A stretch of DNA of 64,000 nt, taken from assembly GCF_019145475.1 (NCBI RefSeq), contig NZ_JAHTKI010000034.1, forward strand, positions 7,501 to 71,500, read 5' to 3'. A model generated the notes under the pieces. The model was not told the DNA's origin, did no database searches, and was given only the letters and a program-made list of their open reading frames with translations. The translations under genes and the position numbers were made by a program. The stretch comes from Pseudomonas botevensis (GTDB lineage: Bacteria; Pseudomonadota; Gammaproteobacteria; Pseudomonadales; Pseudomonadaceae). Positions 8,452 through 16,858 of this stretch are shown here, in pieces; the stretch's first letter is position 1, and every line of letters starts with the position of its first letter.

Positions 8452-9405
8452 ATGTACGACTGGCTGAACGCCTTGCCCAAGGCCGAACTGCACCTGCACC
8501 TCGAAGGCTCGCTGGAGCCCGAGCTGCTGTTCACTCTGGCCGAACGCAACAAGATCGCCCTGCCGTGGAGCGACGTCGAAACCCTACGCAAGGCCTATGC
8601 CTTCAACAATCTGCAGGAATTCCTCGACCTGTATTACCAGGGCGCCGATGTGCTGCGCACCTCCCAGGATTTCTACGACCTGACCTGGGCGTACCTGCTG
8701 CGCTGCAAAGAACAGAACGTGATCCACACCGAACCGTTCTTCGATCCGCAGACCCACACCGATCGGGGCATTCCCTTCGAAGTGGTGCTCAACGGCATCG
8801 CCGCCGCGCTGAAGGATGGCGAGCAGCAACTGGGCATCACCAGCGGCTTGATCCTGAGCTTCCTGCGTCACCTGAGCGAAGAAGAAGCACAGAAAACCCT
8901 CGACCAGGCGCTGCCGTTCCGTGATGCGTTCGTCGCCGTGGGTCTGGACAGCTCCGAGATGGGTCACCCGCCGAGCAAGTTCCAGCGTGTGTTCGATCGC
9001 GCCCGCGCCGAAGGTTTCCTGACCGTCGCCCACGCCGGCGAGGAAGGCCCGCCGGAGTACATCTGGGAAGCCATCGACCTGCTGAAAATCCAGCGCATCG
9101 ACCATGGCGTGCGCGCCATCGAAGACGAGCGCCTGATGCAGCGGATCATCGACGAGCAGATCCCGCTGACCGTGTGCCCGTTGTCGAACACCAAGCTCTG
9201 CGTGTTCGATCACATGTCGCAGCACAACATCCTCGACATGCTCGAGCGCGGTGTGAAGGTCACGGTGAACTCCGATGACCCGGCGTATTTCGGCGGCTAC
9301 GTCACCGAAAACTTCCACGCCCTGCACACCCACCTGGGCATGACCCAGGATCAGGCCAAGCGCCTGGCGCAGAACAGCCTGGATGCCCGGTTGGTGAAAC
9401 CGTAA
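8452..9405 (+). CDS. Adenine deaminase (adenosine deaminase family)
   Basis: A 317-residue zinc enzyme of the adenosine deaminase superfamily. The metal and catalytic residues are in KAELHLHLEGSLEP (residues 10-23), TVAHAGEEGPP near 195, the DHGVRAIED region and VNSDDPAYFGG near 278. The orthologue PA0148 in P. aeruginosa was shown to deaminate adenine to hypoxanthine rather than adenosine, and this short bacterial type normally shares that specificity. It is cytoplasmic and works in purine salvage or catabolism alongside the 8-oxoguanine deaminase at 5184. A REP hairpin terminates the gene. Confidence 0.9.
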   Translation: MYDWLNALPKAELHLHLEGSLEPELLFTLAERNKIALPWSDVETLRKAYAFNNLQEFLDLYYQGADVLRTSQDFYDLTWAYLLRCKEQNVIHTEPFFDPQTHTDRGIPFEVVLNGIAAALKDGEQQLGITSGLILSFLRHLSEEEAQKTLDQALPFRDAFVAVGLDSSEMGHPPSKFQRVFDRARAEGFLTVAHAGEEGPPEYIWEAIDLLKIQRIDHGVRAIEDERLMQRIIDEQIPLTVCPLSNTKLCVFDHMSQHNILDMLERGVKVTVNSDDPAYFGGYVTENFHALHTHLGMTQDQAKRLAQNSLDARLVKP

Positions 9406-9410
9406 TCCGG

Positions 9411-9438
9411 TGTGGGAGTGGGCTTGCCCACTCCCACA
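9411..9438. repeat. REP hairpin between convergent genes
   Basis: A perfect palindrome with 13-bp arms, TGTGGGAGTGGGC and GCCCACTCCCACA, separated by two bases. It lies just after the adenine deaminase stop and before the convergent MFS gene, and is probably a bidirectional terminator of REP origin. Confidence 0.8.
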
Positions 9439-9447
9439 GGTTTCAGT

Positions 9448-10824
9448 TCAACCGCTGACCTCAGTCAACTCCTCCAGTGTCTTCCCTCGCGTTTCCATCC
9501 CGAACAGCCACACCACCCCCGCCGCAATCGCAAAACACAACGCGCCCAACGCAAACACCCCGCCCTGCCCGGTGACCGGAAACACCAGCCCGGTGACCAG
9601 TGGCCCGAGCAGCGAACCGACACGGCCGATCGCCGAGGCGAAGCCCGAGCCCGTCGCCCGCGCGGATGTCGGGTACAACTCCGGCGTGTAGGTGTAGAGC
9701 ACCGCCCACATGCCGAACAGGAAAAACTGCATCAGCAAGCCCGAGCCGACCAGCAGCGCCACATTGCCGCCGAACACCGCGCTCTGACCGTAGAGAAACG
9801 CCATCACCCCGCCGCCGAGCAAGGTGACGATGCACACCGGCTTGCGCCCCCAGCGCTCCACCAGCCACGCCGCCATGAGAAATCCGGGAATTCCGCCGAG
9901 GGAAATCAGCACGGTGTAGTAGACCGACTGAGTCACGGCGAACCCCGATTGTTGCAACAGCGCACTGAGCCAGGAGGTCAGGCCATAGAAACCCAGCAAG
10001 GCGAAGAACCACAGGCTCCAGATCATCGTCGTGCGCTGGCGATACAGCGGTGACCAGATCTGCCTGAGCGCCGAAAAGAAATTGCCCGGTGGCGTCACGA
10101 TTCTCGGCAACCGCACCGGCTCCGGCAATGACGCGCCACCGAGGGATGAGCGCACCCGGTCTTCTATTGCGTTCAACACTTTGTCCGCTGCCGCATGACG
10201 TCCGGCCTGTTCCAGCCAGCGCGGCGACTCGGGAATGAAAAAGCGGATCGCCAGGACAAACACTGCCGGCACCGCCAACACCAGAAAGATGTCGCGCCAG
10301 CCAATCACCGGCAGGAGGAAATACGACAACACCCCGGCAGCGACGAAGCCCAGCGGCCAGAAACCGTCCATCAAGGCAATGTAGCGCCCGCGACGACTGG
10401 CCGGGATCAGCTCGGACAGCATCGATTGGGCAATCGGAAACTCCATGCCCATGCCGATCCCCAGCAGGATACGGAACAGAGTCAGCGTTTCGACGGTTTG
10501 CGCCGTGGAACACAGGTAGCTGGCCACGCCCCACAACACGATGCTCCACTGGAACACCGGTTTGCGCCCGAAGCGGTCGGCTAGCATGCCCGACAATGAC
10601 GCCCCCAGGACCATGCCGAAAAAGCTCGAACTGGCGAGCAACCCGGCCTGGGCACTGCTCAGGCCGAACTCGGTTTTGATCGAGCCGAGCAGGAAAGTCA
10701 TCATCGCCAGGTCCATGGAGTCGAAGAAAAACGCCAGGGCAATGATGATGAAAATGATCCGGTGATAACCGCTGAGCGGCAGCCGTTCCAGTCGTTCCGC
10801 CGCACTGAAGCCTTGTTTGTCCAT
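9448..10824 (-). CDS. MFS transporter, sugar/aromatic-acid type
   Basis: A 458-residue major facilitator with twelve predicted membrane helices. The family signatures are clear: GMLADRFGRKPVF after helix 2, RILLGIGMGMEFPIAQSMLSE, FFIPESPRWL at the end of helix 6, VERWGRKPVCI in the second half and the terminal GMETRGKTLEEL motif. These fit the sugar-porter/niacin or aromatic acid:H+ symporter group. I prefer the ATG at 10824, preceded by a G-rich ribosome site, over the upstream ATG at 10839. The substrate is unknown. It follows an ArsR-type regulator gene on the same strand. Confidence 0.86.
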   Translation of the reverse strand: MDKQGFSAAERLERLPLSGYHRIIFIIIALAFFFDSMDLAMMTFLLGSIKTEFGLSSAQAGLLASSSFFGMVLGASLSGMLADRFGRKPVFQWSIVLWGVASYLCSTAQTVETLTLFRILLGIGMGMEFPIAQSMLSELIPASRRGRYIALMDGFWPLGFVAAGVLSYFLLPVIGWRDIFLVLAVPAVFVLAIRFFIPESPRWLEQAGRHAAADKVLNAIEDRVRSSLGGASLPEPVRLPRIVTPPGNFFSALRQIWSPLYRQRTTMIWSLWFFALLGFYGLTSWLSALLQQSGFAVTQSVYYTVLISLGGIPGFLMAAWLVERWGRKPVCIVTLLGGGVMAFLYGQSAVFGGNVALLVGSGLLMQFFLFGMWAVLYTYTPELYPTSARATGSGFASAIGRVGSLLGPLVTGLVFPVTGQGGVFALGALCFAIAAGVVWLFGMETRGKTLEELTEVSG

Positions 10825-10952
10825 GCCACATCCCCCCATCCGGAAAATCCCCGGATCGAGTGTGCGCGATAGGCCCGACGGCTCAGTGCTGGATGCGACC
10901 TGTTCGCAGTCGTGGACGACGCCGGCACTGACACCATGTTTGCGAAAGCGCT

Positions 10953-11687
10953 CTACAACGCCATTTCCAGTTCGGTTTCCTGGGCGAAGCGATGAATCTC
11001 CCGCTGCCCGGCCGCCGTGAGTTGCAGGGCGCGGGAATCATTGGGCAGGGTCAGCCAGCCAGACTGCATGAACAATTGCAGCAACGCTGCGCCGAGGGTG
11101 CCGCCCATGTGCGGACGACGCTCGCTCCAGTCCGGACAGGCACAGGCCACCTGCACGTTGCGATGGGCCAGGGCCTGGATGAACACGCCGCGCCGGGCCA
11201 ATTGGGTCGAGCCCTTGTGCGTGACCACCACCCGATGTTCGATCTGTTCGATCCAGCCGGCATCGAGCAGACGCTGATAAAGATCGGCCGCCAGCGTACC
11301 GCCCAGATGGTCGTCGCAGAACCGCGCGCGCAACAGCGACGACGGCGCCGCCTGTGAGCGGGCGATGGGAGTGCTGCGTTTGAACGCTTCGGGAATGGGC
11401 TGCGGGGCACTGGCAATCGTGGCACTGGCCAGGGCTTCGATGGCGGCGCCGATTTCCGGAGCGGCCAGACGGAAATAGCGCTTGCGTCCACGGGACTCGA
11501 CTTTCAACAGACCGCCAGCGGACAAACGCCCCAGGTGCGCACTGGCCGAGGATGGCGACAGCCCCGCCAGCAACGCCAGCTCCTCGGTCTGCCGGGCCGA
11601 GCCATCCATCAACGCCCACATCATCGCGCTGCGTTTGGGATCGGCCAGCAACGTGGCGATCTGGCTGATGCAAGGTGCATGTTCCAT
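10953..11687 (-). CDS. ArsR-type helix-turn-helix regulator
   Basis: A 244-residue regulator. The N-terminal ~85 residues form an ArsR-type winged helix (TLLADPKRSAMMWALMDGSA, then LAGLSPSSASAHLGRLSAGGLL and RKRYFRLA). The rest is a long C-terminal extension with a second helical/winged region (LLDAGWIEQ) and a CACPDW cysteine pair. The usual metal-binding ELCVCDL motif is absent, so it is probably not an arsenic or metal sensor. The ATG at 11687 has a GGGAG ribosome site. It may control the MFS gene that follows it. Confidence 0.82.
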   Translation of the reverse strand: MEHAPCISQIATLLADPKRSAMMWALMDGSARQTEELALLAGLSPSSASAHLGRLSAGGLLKVESRGRKRYFRLAAPEIGAAIEALASATIASAPQPIPEAFKRSTPIARSQAAPSSLLRARFCDDHLGGTLAADLYQRLLDAGWIEQIEHRVVVTHKGSTQLARRGVFIQALAHRNVQVACACPDWSERRPHMGGTLGAALLQLFMQSGWLTLPNDSRALQLTAAGQREIHRFAQETELEMAL

Positions 11688-12003
11688 GTATTCACTCCCT
11701 GTTGAATCGTATCGTCTGCTGCTCACGGACATCTTGACCAGTAATGAGTCGTCGGCCAAGACGCGAAAATCGCCCTGAACCGGGGCAAGGCAGACCGCTG
11801 GCGCAGCAGGCTGCGGCGAAAACCCGCGCCCCTTGCGCGACCGCAGTCCGCGCCCGGGCGACTCAATGTAATCGTGCCCGGTCCGGCATGCCGGTACAGG
11901 CATGCGGCGGGCGCTAGTATAAGCCGGTTGCTCGCCGCTTCCTGCGTCGGAGCCGGCGCGGTTGGTGATTGTTCCTGACAGAAATTTCGCTATTTACCTG
12001 CGA
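11688..12003. other. Intergenic region upstream of the ArsR-type gene
   Basis: A 316-bp non-coding stretch between two minus-strand regulator genes. It contains a GC-rich inverted segment around GCATGCCGG...CAGGCATGC near 11887-11904 and nothing else that I can name. It should hold the promoter of the ArsR-type gene. Confidence 0.4.
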
Positions 12004-12933
12004 CTAATGAGCAGCCTTGGAGAAAGCGGGAAATCGGCTACTCAATTCGGTGCATCGGCTGGCGAGCATTTCCCTCAGCAGGTTCACTGGCTTACTCAAT
12101 TGAGCGCGATGGGCGCACAGCAGATTCAGCGGTGCGCGTTCACACAACAGCTCCGGAAGCAGGACTTTCAGACGCCCGGCGAGCACATCGGCGGCCACGT
12201 CGAGCCACGACTTGTAGGCGATGCCGGCCCCCGCCAGCGCCCACAGGCGCACCACATCGGCATCGTCGCTGAAGCGGTCACCGCTGACCGTCAGGCCGAC
12301 CTCTCGCTTGCCGTCATGGAAACTCCAGTAGTCATGCACCCGGCTGCCGAGCATGTACAACAGGCAATTGTGCTGCGCCAGTTGTTCGAGCTGTTGCGGT
12401 TCGCCGTGCCGTGCCAGATAACCCGGCGCGGCACAGAGTACCCGGCGGTTGTGCGGGGCGATGGGCAGCGCCACCAGACTGGAGTCTTCCGGCTCGCCAT
12501 AGCGCAGGGCGATGTCCACCGGCTGGCGAAACAGATCGGCGATCCGGTCCCCCAGCAGCAGGCGCACGGTAAGTTTCGGGTGTTCGCGCTGAAACTCGTC
12601 GAGCCACGGCAACAGCAGGTTGCGGCCAAAATCCGAGGGCGCCGACAGCTGCAAGATTCCGCTGACCTGATCCTGCCCGCTCGCCAGCAGCCGTCGGCCT
12701 TCCTCAAGATTGCCCAGCGCCGCCCGGGCATACTCGAGAAACCCCTCGCCTTCCGCCGTCAGGCGCAGACTGCGGGTGGAGCGCGCCAACAGCCTCGCGC
12801 CCAGTTGCTGTTCGATACGTTTGAGGGCCGCGCTGGCAACCGCCGCCGACATGTCCATGACCCGCGCGGCAGCCGACAGACTGCCCAGGTCCGCCGCCCG
12901 GACAAACAACTGCAAGTCGTCGAAACGCAACAT
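12004..12933 (-). CDS. LysR-family transcriptional regulator
   Basis: A 309-residue LysR-type regulator of the CrgA-like subgroup. The N-terminal HTH is MLRFDDLQLFVRAADLGSLS followed by AAVASAALKRIEQQLGARLL; the effector domain spans about residues 90-295 with RLLLGDRIADLF and VDIALRYGEPEDSS. It is divergent from a small monooxygenase-alcohol dehydrogenase operon starting 118 bp away, which it probably regulates. Confidence 0.87.
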   Translation of the reverse strand: MLRFDDLQLFVRAADLGSLSAAARVMDMSAAVASAALKRIEQQLGARLLARSTRSLRLTAEGEGFLEYARAALGNLEEGRRLLASGQDQVSGILQLSAPSDFGRNLLLPWLDEFQREHPKLTVRLLLGDRIADLFRQPVDIALRYGEPEDSSLVALPIAPHNRRVLCAAPGYLARHGEPQQLEQLAQHNCLLYMLGSRVHDYWSFHDGKREVGLTVSGDRFSDDADVVRLWALAGAGIAYKSWLDVAADVLAGRLKVLLPELLCERAPLNLLCAHRAQLSKPVNLLREMLASRCTELSSRFPAFSKAAH

Positions 12934-12962
12934 CTTCAGCCCCGATTATCAAAAAAATATTG

Positions 12963-12978
12963 AAAGAGACTGCTCTTT
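12963..12978. promoter_or_regulatory. Inverted repeat in a divergent LysR promoter
   Basis: AAAGAG-actg-CTCTTT is a perfect dyad between the LysR gene (start 12933) and the monooxygenase gene (start 13052). It is a plausible LysR binding site by position only. Confidence 0.4.
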
Positions 12979-13051
12979 TAACGGGTTTTATCTTGCGGAG
13001 AAATGGCCAATCATCTGGTCCATCGTATTCATCCCGTTTCCGGAGCCGAGC

Positions 13052-13345
13052 ATGTCCCAAGCATTCACCGCCATCGCCACCCTGATCGCCAGACCCGGCC
13101 AGCAAGACAGCCTCGAACACGCCTTGCGCGCACTGATCGAACCGACCCGCGCCGAGGCCGGTTGCAGCCAGTATGACCTGCATCAGGACCTGGCCAACCC
13201 GCTCGCCTTCTACATGATCGAACACTGGGCCAGTGAAGAAGCCCTGCAGGCCCACGATGCCAGCGCACATATCCAGAACTTCCGGGCCAGGGCTGGCGAG
13301 TTTCTCGAGCATTTCGAACTCAAGCGCCTGCGCGCCCTCGCCTGA
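13052..13345 (+). CDS. Antibiotic biosynthesis monooxygenase (ABM) domain protein
   Basis: A 97-residue single-domain ABM/YgiN-type protein of the dimeric alpha-beta barrel fold. Family features are the N-terminal strand FTAIATLIARPGQQD, the EPTRAEAGCSQYDLHQD segment and MIEHWASEEALQAHDAS near residues 55-70. Such proteins oxidise quinols or act on small reactive metabolites without cofactors. It precedes an alcohol dehydrogenase/quinone reductase gene by 32 bp and is divergent from a LysR gene, suggesting a small inducible detoxification operon. Confidence 0.85.
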   Translation: MSQAFTAIATLIARPGQQDSLEHALRALIEPTRAEAGCSQYDLHQDLANPLAFYMIEHWASEEALQAHDASAHIQNFRARAGEFLEHFELKRLRALA

Positions 13346-13377
13346 ATCCTTCTTCTATTACTGTTACGGAGCAAGCC

Positions 13378-14391
13378 ATGAAAGCCATCGCCTATTACGC
13401 GTCGCTGCCGATCAGCGACGAAAAATCCCTGCAGGACATCGAGCTGCCGGAGCCGGTCGCCGGCCCGCGCGATCTGCTGGTGGAAGTCAAAGCCATCTCG
13501 GTCAACCCGGTGGATACCAAGGTGCGGCAGAACGTTGCGCCTGAAGGCGGCGCAGTGAAAGTGCTGGGTTGGGACGTGGCCGGGGTGGTCAAGGCTGTCG
13601 GCAGTGAGGTGACGCTGTTCAAGGCTGGCGACAAGGTGTTCTACGCCGGCTCGATCGCCCGTGCCGGCGGCAACAGCGAGCGGCATGTGGTCGATGAGCG
13701 CATCGTCGGTCATATGCCGAAAACCCTGGGTTTCGCCGACGCCGCCGCCCTGCCGCTGACCGCCATTACCGCTTGGGAACTGTTGTTCGAACGCCTGCAG
13801 ATCCGCGAAGGCAAGACCGACGAAGGCCAGAGCCTGTTGATCGTTGGCGCCGCCGGAGGCGTGGGTTCGATCCTGACCCAACTGGCCCGTCAGTTGACCG
13901 GCCTCAAGGTGATCGGCACCGCTTCCCGTCCGCAGACCCGTGACTGGGTGACCGAGCTGGGTGCCGACCTGGTGATCGACCACAGCCAGCCGCTGAGTGA
14001 AGAACTGAAACGCGCCGGGGTCGCGAACGTCAGCCACGTCGCCAGCCTGACCCAGACCGATCATCACCTGGACCAACTGGTCGAGGCCCTGGCACCGCAA
14101 GGCAAACTGGCGCTGATCGACGATCCGAAGACCCTGGACGTGACCAGGCTCAAGCGCAAGAGCCTGTCGCTGCACTGGGAGTTCATGTACACCCGTTCGC
14201 TGTTTGAAACAGCCGACATGATCGAGCAGCACAAGCTGCTCAACCGGGTGGCCGCGTTGATTGATGCGGGGACGTTGAAGACCACGGTCGGTGAGCACTT
14301 CGGCAGCATCAACGCCGCCAACCTGCGCCGCGCCCATGAATTGCTCGAAAGCGGCAAGGCCAAGGGGAAAATTGTTTTAGAAGGTTTCTGA
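13378..14391 (+). CDS. Zinc-type alcohol dehydrogenase family / quinone oxidoreductase-like protein
   Basis: A 337-residue MDR-superfamily NAD(P)H oxidoreductase of the 'zinc-binding alcohol dehydrogenase family' related to quinone reductases. The N-terminal GroES-like domain includes VNPVDTKVRQN and LGWDVAGVV; the Rossmann motif is IVGAAGGVGSI near residues 155-165. The structural-zinc cysteines of true alcohol dehydrogenases are not evident, so it probably reduces quinones or enones using NADPH. A GGAG ribosome site precedes the ATG at 13378. It is the second gene of the ABM operon and ends at a clear terminator. Confidence 0.86.
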   Translation: MKAIAYYASLPISDEKSLQDIELPEPVAGPRDLLVEVKAISVNPVDTKVRQNVAPEGGAVKVLGWDVAGVVKAVGSEVTLFKAGDKVFYAGSIARAGGNSERHVVDERIVGHMPKTLGFADAAALPLTAITAWELLFERLQIREGKTDEGQSLLIVGAAGGVGSILTQLARQLTGLKVIGTASRPQTRDWVTELGADLVIDHSQPLSEELKRAGVANVSHVASLTQTDHHLDQLVEALAPQGKLALIDDPKTLDVTRLKRKSLSLHWEFMYTRSLFETADMIEQHKLLNRVAALIDAGTLKTTVGEHFGSINAANLRRAHELLESGKAKGKIVLEGF

Positions 14392-14399
14392 AACAGCGA

Positions 14400-14446
14400 A
14401 ACACCGCCGTCCCCGCCAGTTGCAACGGGGATGGCGGTGTTTTTTG
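14400..14446 (+). terminator. Rho-independent terminator
   Basis: Arms ACACCGCC-GTCCCCG and CGGGGAT-GGCGGTGT form a long GC-rich hairpin followed by TTTTT. It begins a few bases after the stop of the alcohol dehydrogenase gene and closes that operon. Confidence 0.9.
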
Positions 14447-14544
14447 CCGTCAGTCCGACAATTGACCGTTGTCACAATTGCGATCGTATTCAGGACTACA
14501 ATCGAAGCCTCTGCGGTACATCTTTTACGCACGGGAGGTCAGCA

Positions 14545-14718
14545 ATGAAGATCCTGATAAAAGAAGTGGCAAAGTCCCAGTGGCAAGTCCGGCTCGATCA
14601 GCATGCCGTGACGTTCCGCAGTGAGGCCGAAGCTCGGGCCTTCACTCGCACCCTCGAAGCGCGCCTGTACGCGCCCCATCAGATTCCCGACCTGAGCCAG
14701 CACCGCGCTGCCGGCTGA
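14545..14718 (+). CDS. Conserved small protein, 57 residues
   Basis: A short plus-strand gene preceded by a strong GGGAGG ribosome site, beginning MKILIKEVAKSQWQVRL. The sequence alternates strand-like and helix-like stretches (VTFRSEAEARAFTRTLEARL), as in small DUF2188-like or ribosome-associated folds, but I cannot name the family. It sits alone between a terminator and a convergent MFS gene. The ribosome site and the coding-like composition are the reasons for calling it; function is unknown. Confidence 0.65.
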   Translation: MKILIKEVAKSQWQVRLDQHAVTFRSEAEARAFTRTLEARLYAPHQIPDLSQHRAAG

Positions 14719-14728
14719 GGCCAGTCGC

Positions 14729-15931
14729 TCACGCTCCGGCCTGGGCTTGCGCCAGTGCCCGGGCATTCTGCAAACGCCGGGTGAGCATCGCGACGCTCAC
14801 TACCAGCACTCCGCACAGGCTGATGACCATGGCCATCGGCACGGCTGTGCCATCGTGCAAAACACCGACCAGCGCCGCCGCGCCGGACGCGACACTGAAT
14901 TGCAGAAAACCGAGCAGCGCCGAGGCGCTGCCGGCCCGCGCCCCCTGGCCGTTCATTGCACAGGCCGAGGCATTGGGCAGGATGCAGCCGAGACTGGCGA
15001 TGCACACAAACAACGGAATCAGCAGCGGCCATAGCGACGCGGTGTGCAAGGAGCTGACGGCCAGCAACGCCAGGCCCGCGCCCAGATAGACCCACACCGC
15101 CCGTGCCAGCAGAAACGCCGGACCACGTTTGGCCAGCAGCCGCGCATTGATCTGCGCCACGAGAATGAATCCCGCCGCGTTGGTGCCGAACAGCCAGCCG
15201 AAATGCTCGGCCGGGACACCGTAGAGTTTGATGAACACGAATGGCGAACCGGCGATGTAGGAAAACATCCCGGCAATGGCGATGCCGCCCGTCAGGGCAT
15301 GGCCGAGGTACACCGGATCCTTGATCAGCCGACCATACTGGCGCAGCGCACCGGACAACGGCTGGCGCGGTACATGGGCCGGCAGACTTTCCGGCAGCCC
15401 GAGAGCCACGGCCAATCCGGCCAGGGCACTGAAACCGGTCAGTACGAGGAAGATCGACTGCCAGCCCGACGTATTGACCAGCAGCCCGCCCAGCATCGGC
15501 GCGAGAATCGGTGCCAGGCCCATCACCAGCATCAGTTGCGAGAAGACTTTCGCCGCTCCCACCGCATCGCATTTATCGCTGACCACCGCCCGGGAAATCA
15601 CCATCCCCGCACAACCGCCCAGGGCCTGAACGAAGCGCGCGCCGATCAGCCATTCCAGATTCGGCGCATAGGCACAGGCCAGCGAGGCAAGGGTAAACAA
15701 CCCGACGCCGCCCAGCAAAGGAACGCGCCGGCCAAAGCGGTCGGCCACCGGGCCATACAACAGCTGGCCGATCGACAGACCGAGGAAATACGCCGCCAGC
15801 GTCAGCTGGACATGTTTCTCATCGGTGCCGAACGCAAGCGCCATGGTCGGGAACGCCGGCAGGTAGAAGTCGATCGCCAACGGGCCGAAGGCGCTCAAGG
15901 CACCGAGAATCAAAATGATACGGAAGTTCAT
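14729..15931 (-). CDS. Bcr/CflA-family multidrug efflux MFS transporter
   Basis: A 400-residue drug:H+ antiporter with twelve predicted helices. The N terminus has the Bcr/CflA signature AIDFYLPAFPTMA, then YFLGLSIGQLLYGPVADRFGRR and the antiporter motif C region ALGGCAGMVISRAVV. I start at the ATG at 15931, which has an AGGA ribosome site, rather than at 15952. Members export bicyclomycin, chloramphenicol, sulfonamides or cysteine; the substrate here is not evident. Confidence 0.88.
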   Translation of the reverse strand: MNFRIILILGALSAFGPLAIDFYLPAFPTMALAFGTDEKHVQLTLAAYFLGLSIGQLLYGPVADRFGRRVPLLGGVGLFTLASLACAYAPNLEWLIGARFVQALGGCAGMVISRAVVSDKCDAVGAAKVFSQLMLVMGLAPILAPMLGGLLVNTSGWQSIFLVLTGFSALAGLAVALGLPESLPAHVPRQPLSGALRQYGRLIKDPVYLGHALTGGIAIAGMFSYIAGSPFVFIKLYGVPAEHFGWLFGTNAAGFILVAQINARLLAKRGPAFLLARAVWVYLGAGLALLAVSSLHTASLWPLLIPLFVCIASLGCILPNASACAMNGQGARAGSASALLGFLQFSVASGAAALVGVLHDGTAVPMAMVISLCGVLVVSVAMLTRRLQNARALAQAQAGA

Positions 15932-16032
15932 CAGGCGTCCTGGGTCAGACAATTGGGTGCAGGTATGCGACCCGACAGTCTAGCCCCGAGAGAACGCCTT
16001 GAACATTCCGGTAGCTCGCTAACTATTAAAAT

Positions 16033-16230
16033 TCACACGAGCTTGATGCCATAACCTTCCTCGCTGATCGCGGCGATCACCTGTTCGGCGCTCAATGTGC
16101 TTTCCACGCCGACCTCCCTGGCTGCCAGATCGACCCGCACGCTGGCGCCAGGATCCTTGGTCTGCACGGCGTTGGTGATGGCTTTGACGCAATGACCGCA
16201 GGACATGCCTTCAACACTGAACACTTGCAT
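16033..16230 (-). CDS. copZ: Copper chaperone CopZ
   Basis: A 65-residue HMA-domain protein, MQVFSVEGMSCGHCVKAITNAV, with the Cu(I)-binding MxCxxC motif at residues 9-14. It carries Cu+ in the cytoplasm and hands it to the CopA ATPase or to the CueR sensor. An AAGGAG ribosome site precedes the ATG, and a CueR-type operator lies just upstream at 16268-16291. It is divergent from the copA side of the cluster. Confidence 0.93.
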   Translation of the reverse strand: MQVFSVEGMSCGHCVKAITNAVQTKDPGASVRVDLAAREVGVESTLSAEQVIAAISEEGYGIKLV

Positions 16231-16267
16231 GGAATGACTCCTTTTCGTGAGATTGCCGGCAGTTTCG

Positions 16268-16291
16268 AGCTTGCCATCATGGCAAGGTCAA
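16268..16291 (-). promoter_or_regulatory. CueR operator of copZ
   Basis: Read on the minus strand, TTGACC overlaps the dyad ACCTTGCC-atgat-GGCAAGCT (7 of 8 arm positions match). This is the CueR/CopR-type box within the promoter spacer and matches the operator in front of copA. Confidence 0.82.
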
Positions 16292-16378
16292 GTTCTGCAA
16301 AAAACTGCCGGGCTGGCAATCGGCGCCGCGCTCGGCCAAGCTGCGTGCATCAATGATTCGAATTCAGGAGATTCAGCC

Positions 16379-16762
16379 ATGCGCTGGTCAGCTTTCAGCC
16401 TGTTTGGCCTACTCAGCCTCTTTGCCGCAGTCCCTTCGGTGCAAGCCGCCGGGGAGGATTACGGGGTGCTGATCATTTCCCGCGAACGCCTGGAAGTGGC
16501 GACGTCCTGCGAGATCGGTGTGTACATCCAGGATCAACTGTCGGCACGGCTGTTCCAGGAACAGAGCACCTCGTTCAACCTGCCGGCGGGCAATGTCTCG
16601 CTGCGGCTGAAACTGCTGCCGGGGCAAATGCCGGGCTGCAATCCGGGAATGCTCGCGCCGGGCTCCCAGGAAATCAGACTGCATGCCGGGGATATCCTGA
16701 AGTTCCGGATCGCAATGAACGCCGAAGGCATGTACCTCAAGCCGGCGACCCTCGGCTACTGA
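16379..16762 (+). CDS. Small exported protein of the copper cluster
   Basis: A 127-residue protein with a clear Sec signal peptide (MRWSAFSLFGLLSLFAAVPSVQA, cut near residue 23). The mature part is about 104 residues with two cysteines (TSCEIGV and MPGCNPG) that could form a disulfide, and beta-rich stretches such as NVSLRLKLLPGQ. I do not recognise the family. A CAGGAG ribosome site sits 8 bp before the ATG. Its position between copZ and copA suggests an envelope role in copper handling, but it has no Met- or His-rich copper motif, so this is inference. Confidence 0.75.
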   Translation: MRWSAFSLFGLLSLFAAVPSVQAAGEDYGVLIISRERLEVATSCEIGVYIQDQLSARLFQEQSTSFNLPAGNVSLRLKLLPGQMPGCNPGMLAPGSQEIRLHAGDILKFRIAMNAEGMYLKPATLGY

Positions 16763-16797
16763 GTGACCTGCCCTGAGCGGGGTCTGAAGATTGGCGC

Positions 16798-16828
16798 TTG
16801 ACCTTGCCCGCATGGCAAGGTTGATCCT
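16798..16828 (+). promoter_or_regulatory. CueR operator/promoter of copA
   Basis: A -35 TTGACC at 16798 overlaps the perfect dyad ACCTTGCC-cgcat-GGCAAGGT (16801-16821), with a -10-like GATCCT at 16823. This is the classical long-spacer CueR-activated promoter and closely resembles the E. coli copA promoter. Confidence 0.9.
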
Positions 16829-16858
16829 TGTAGACATCCACTACAGGGAGTACGACCG

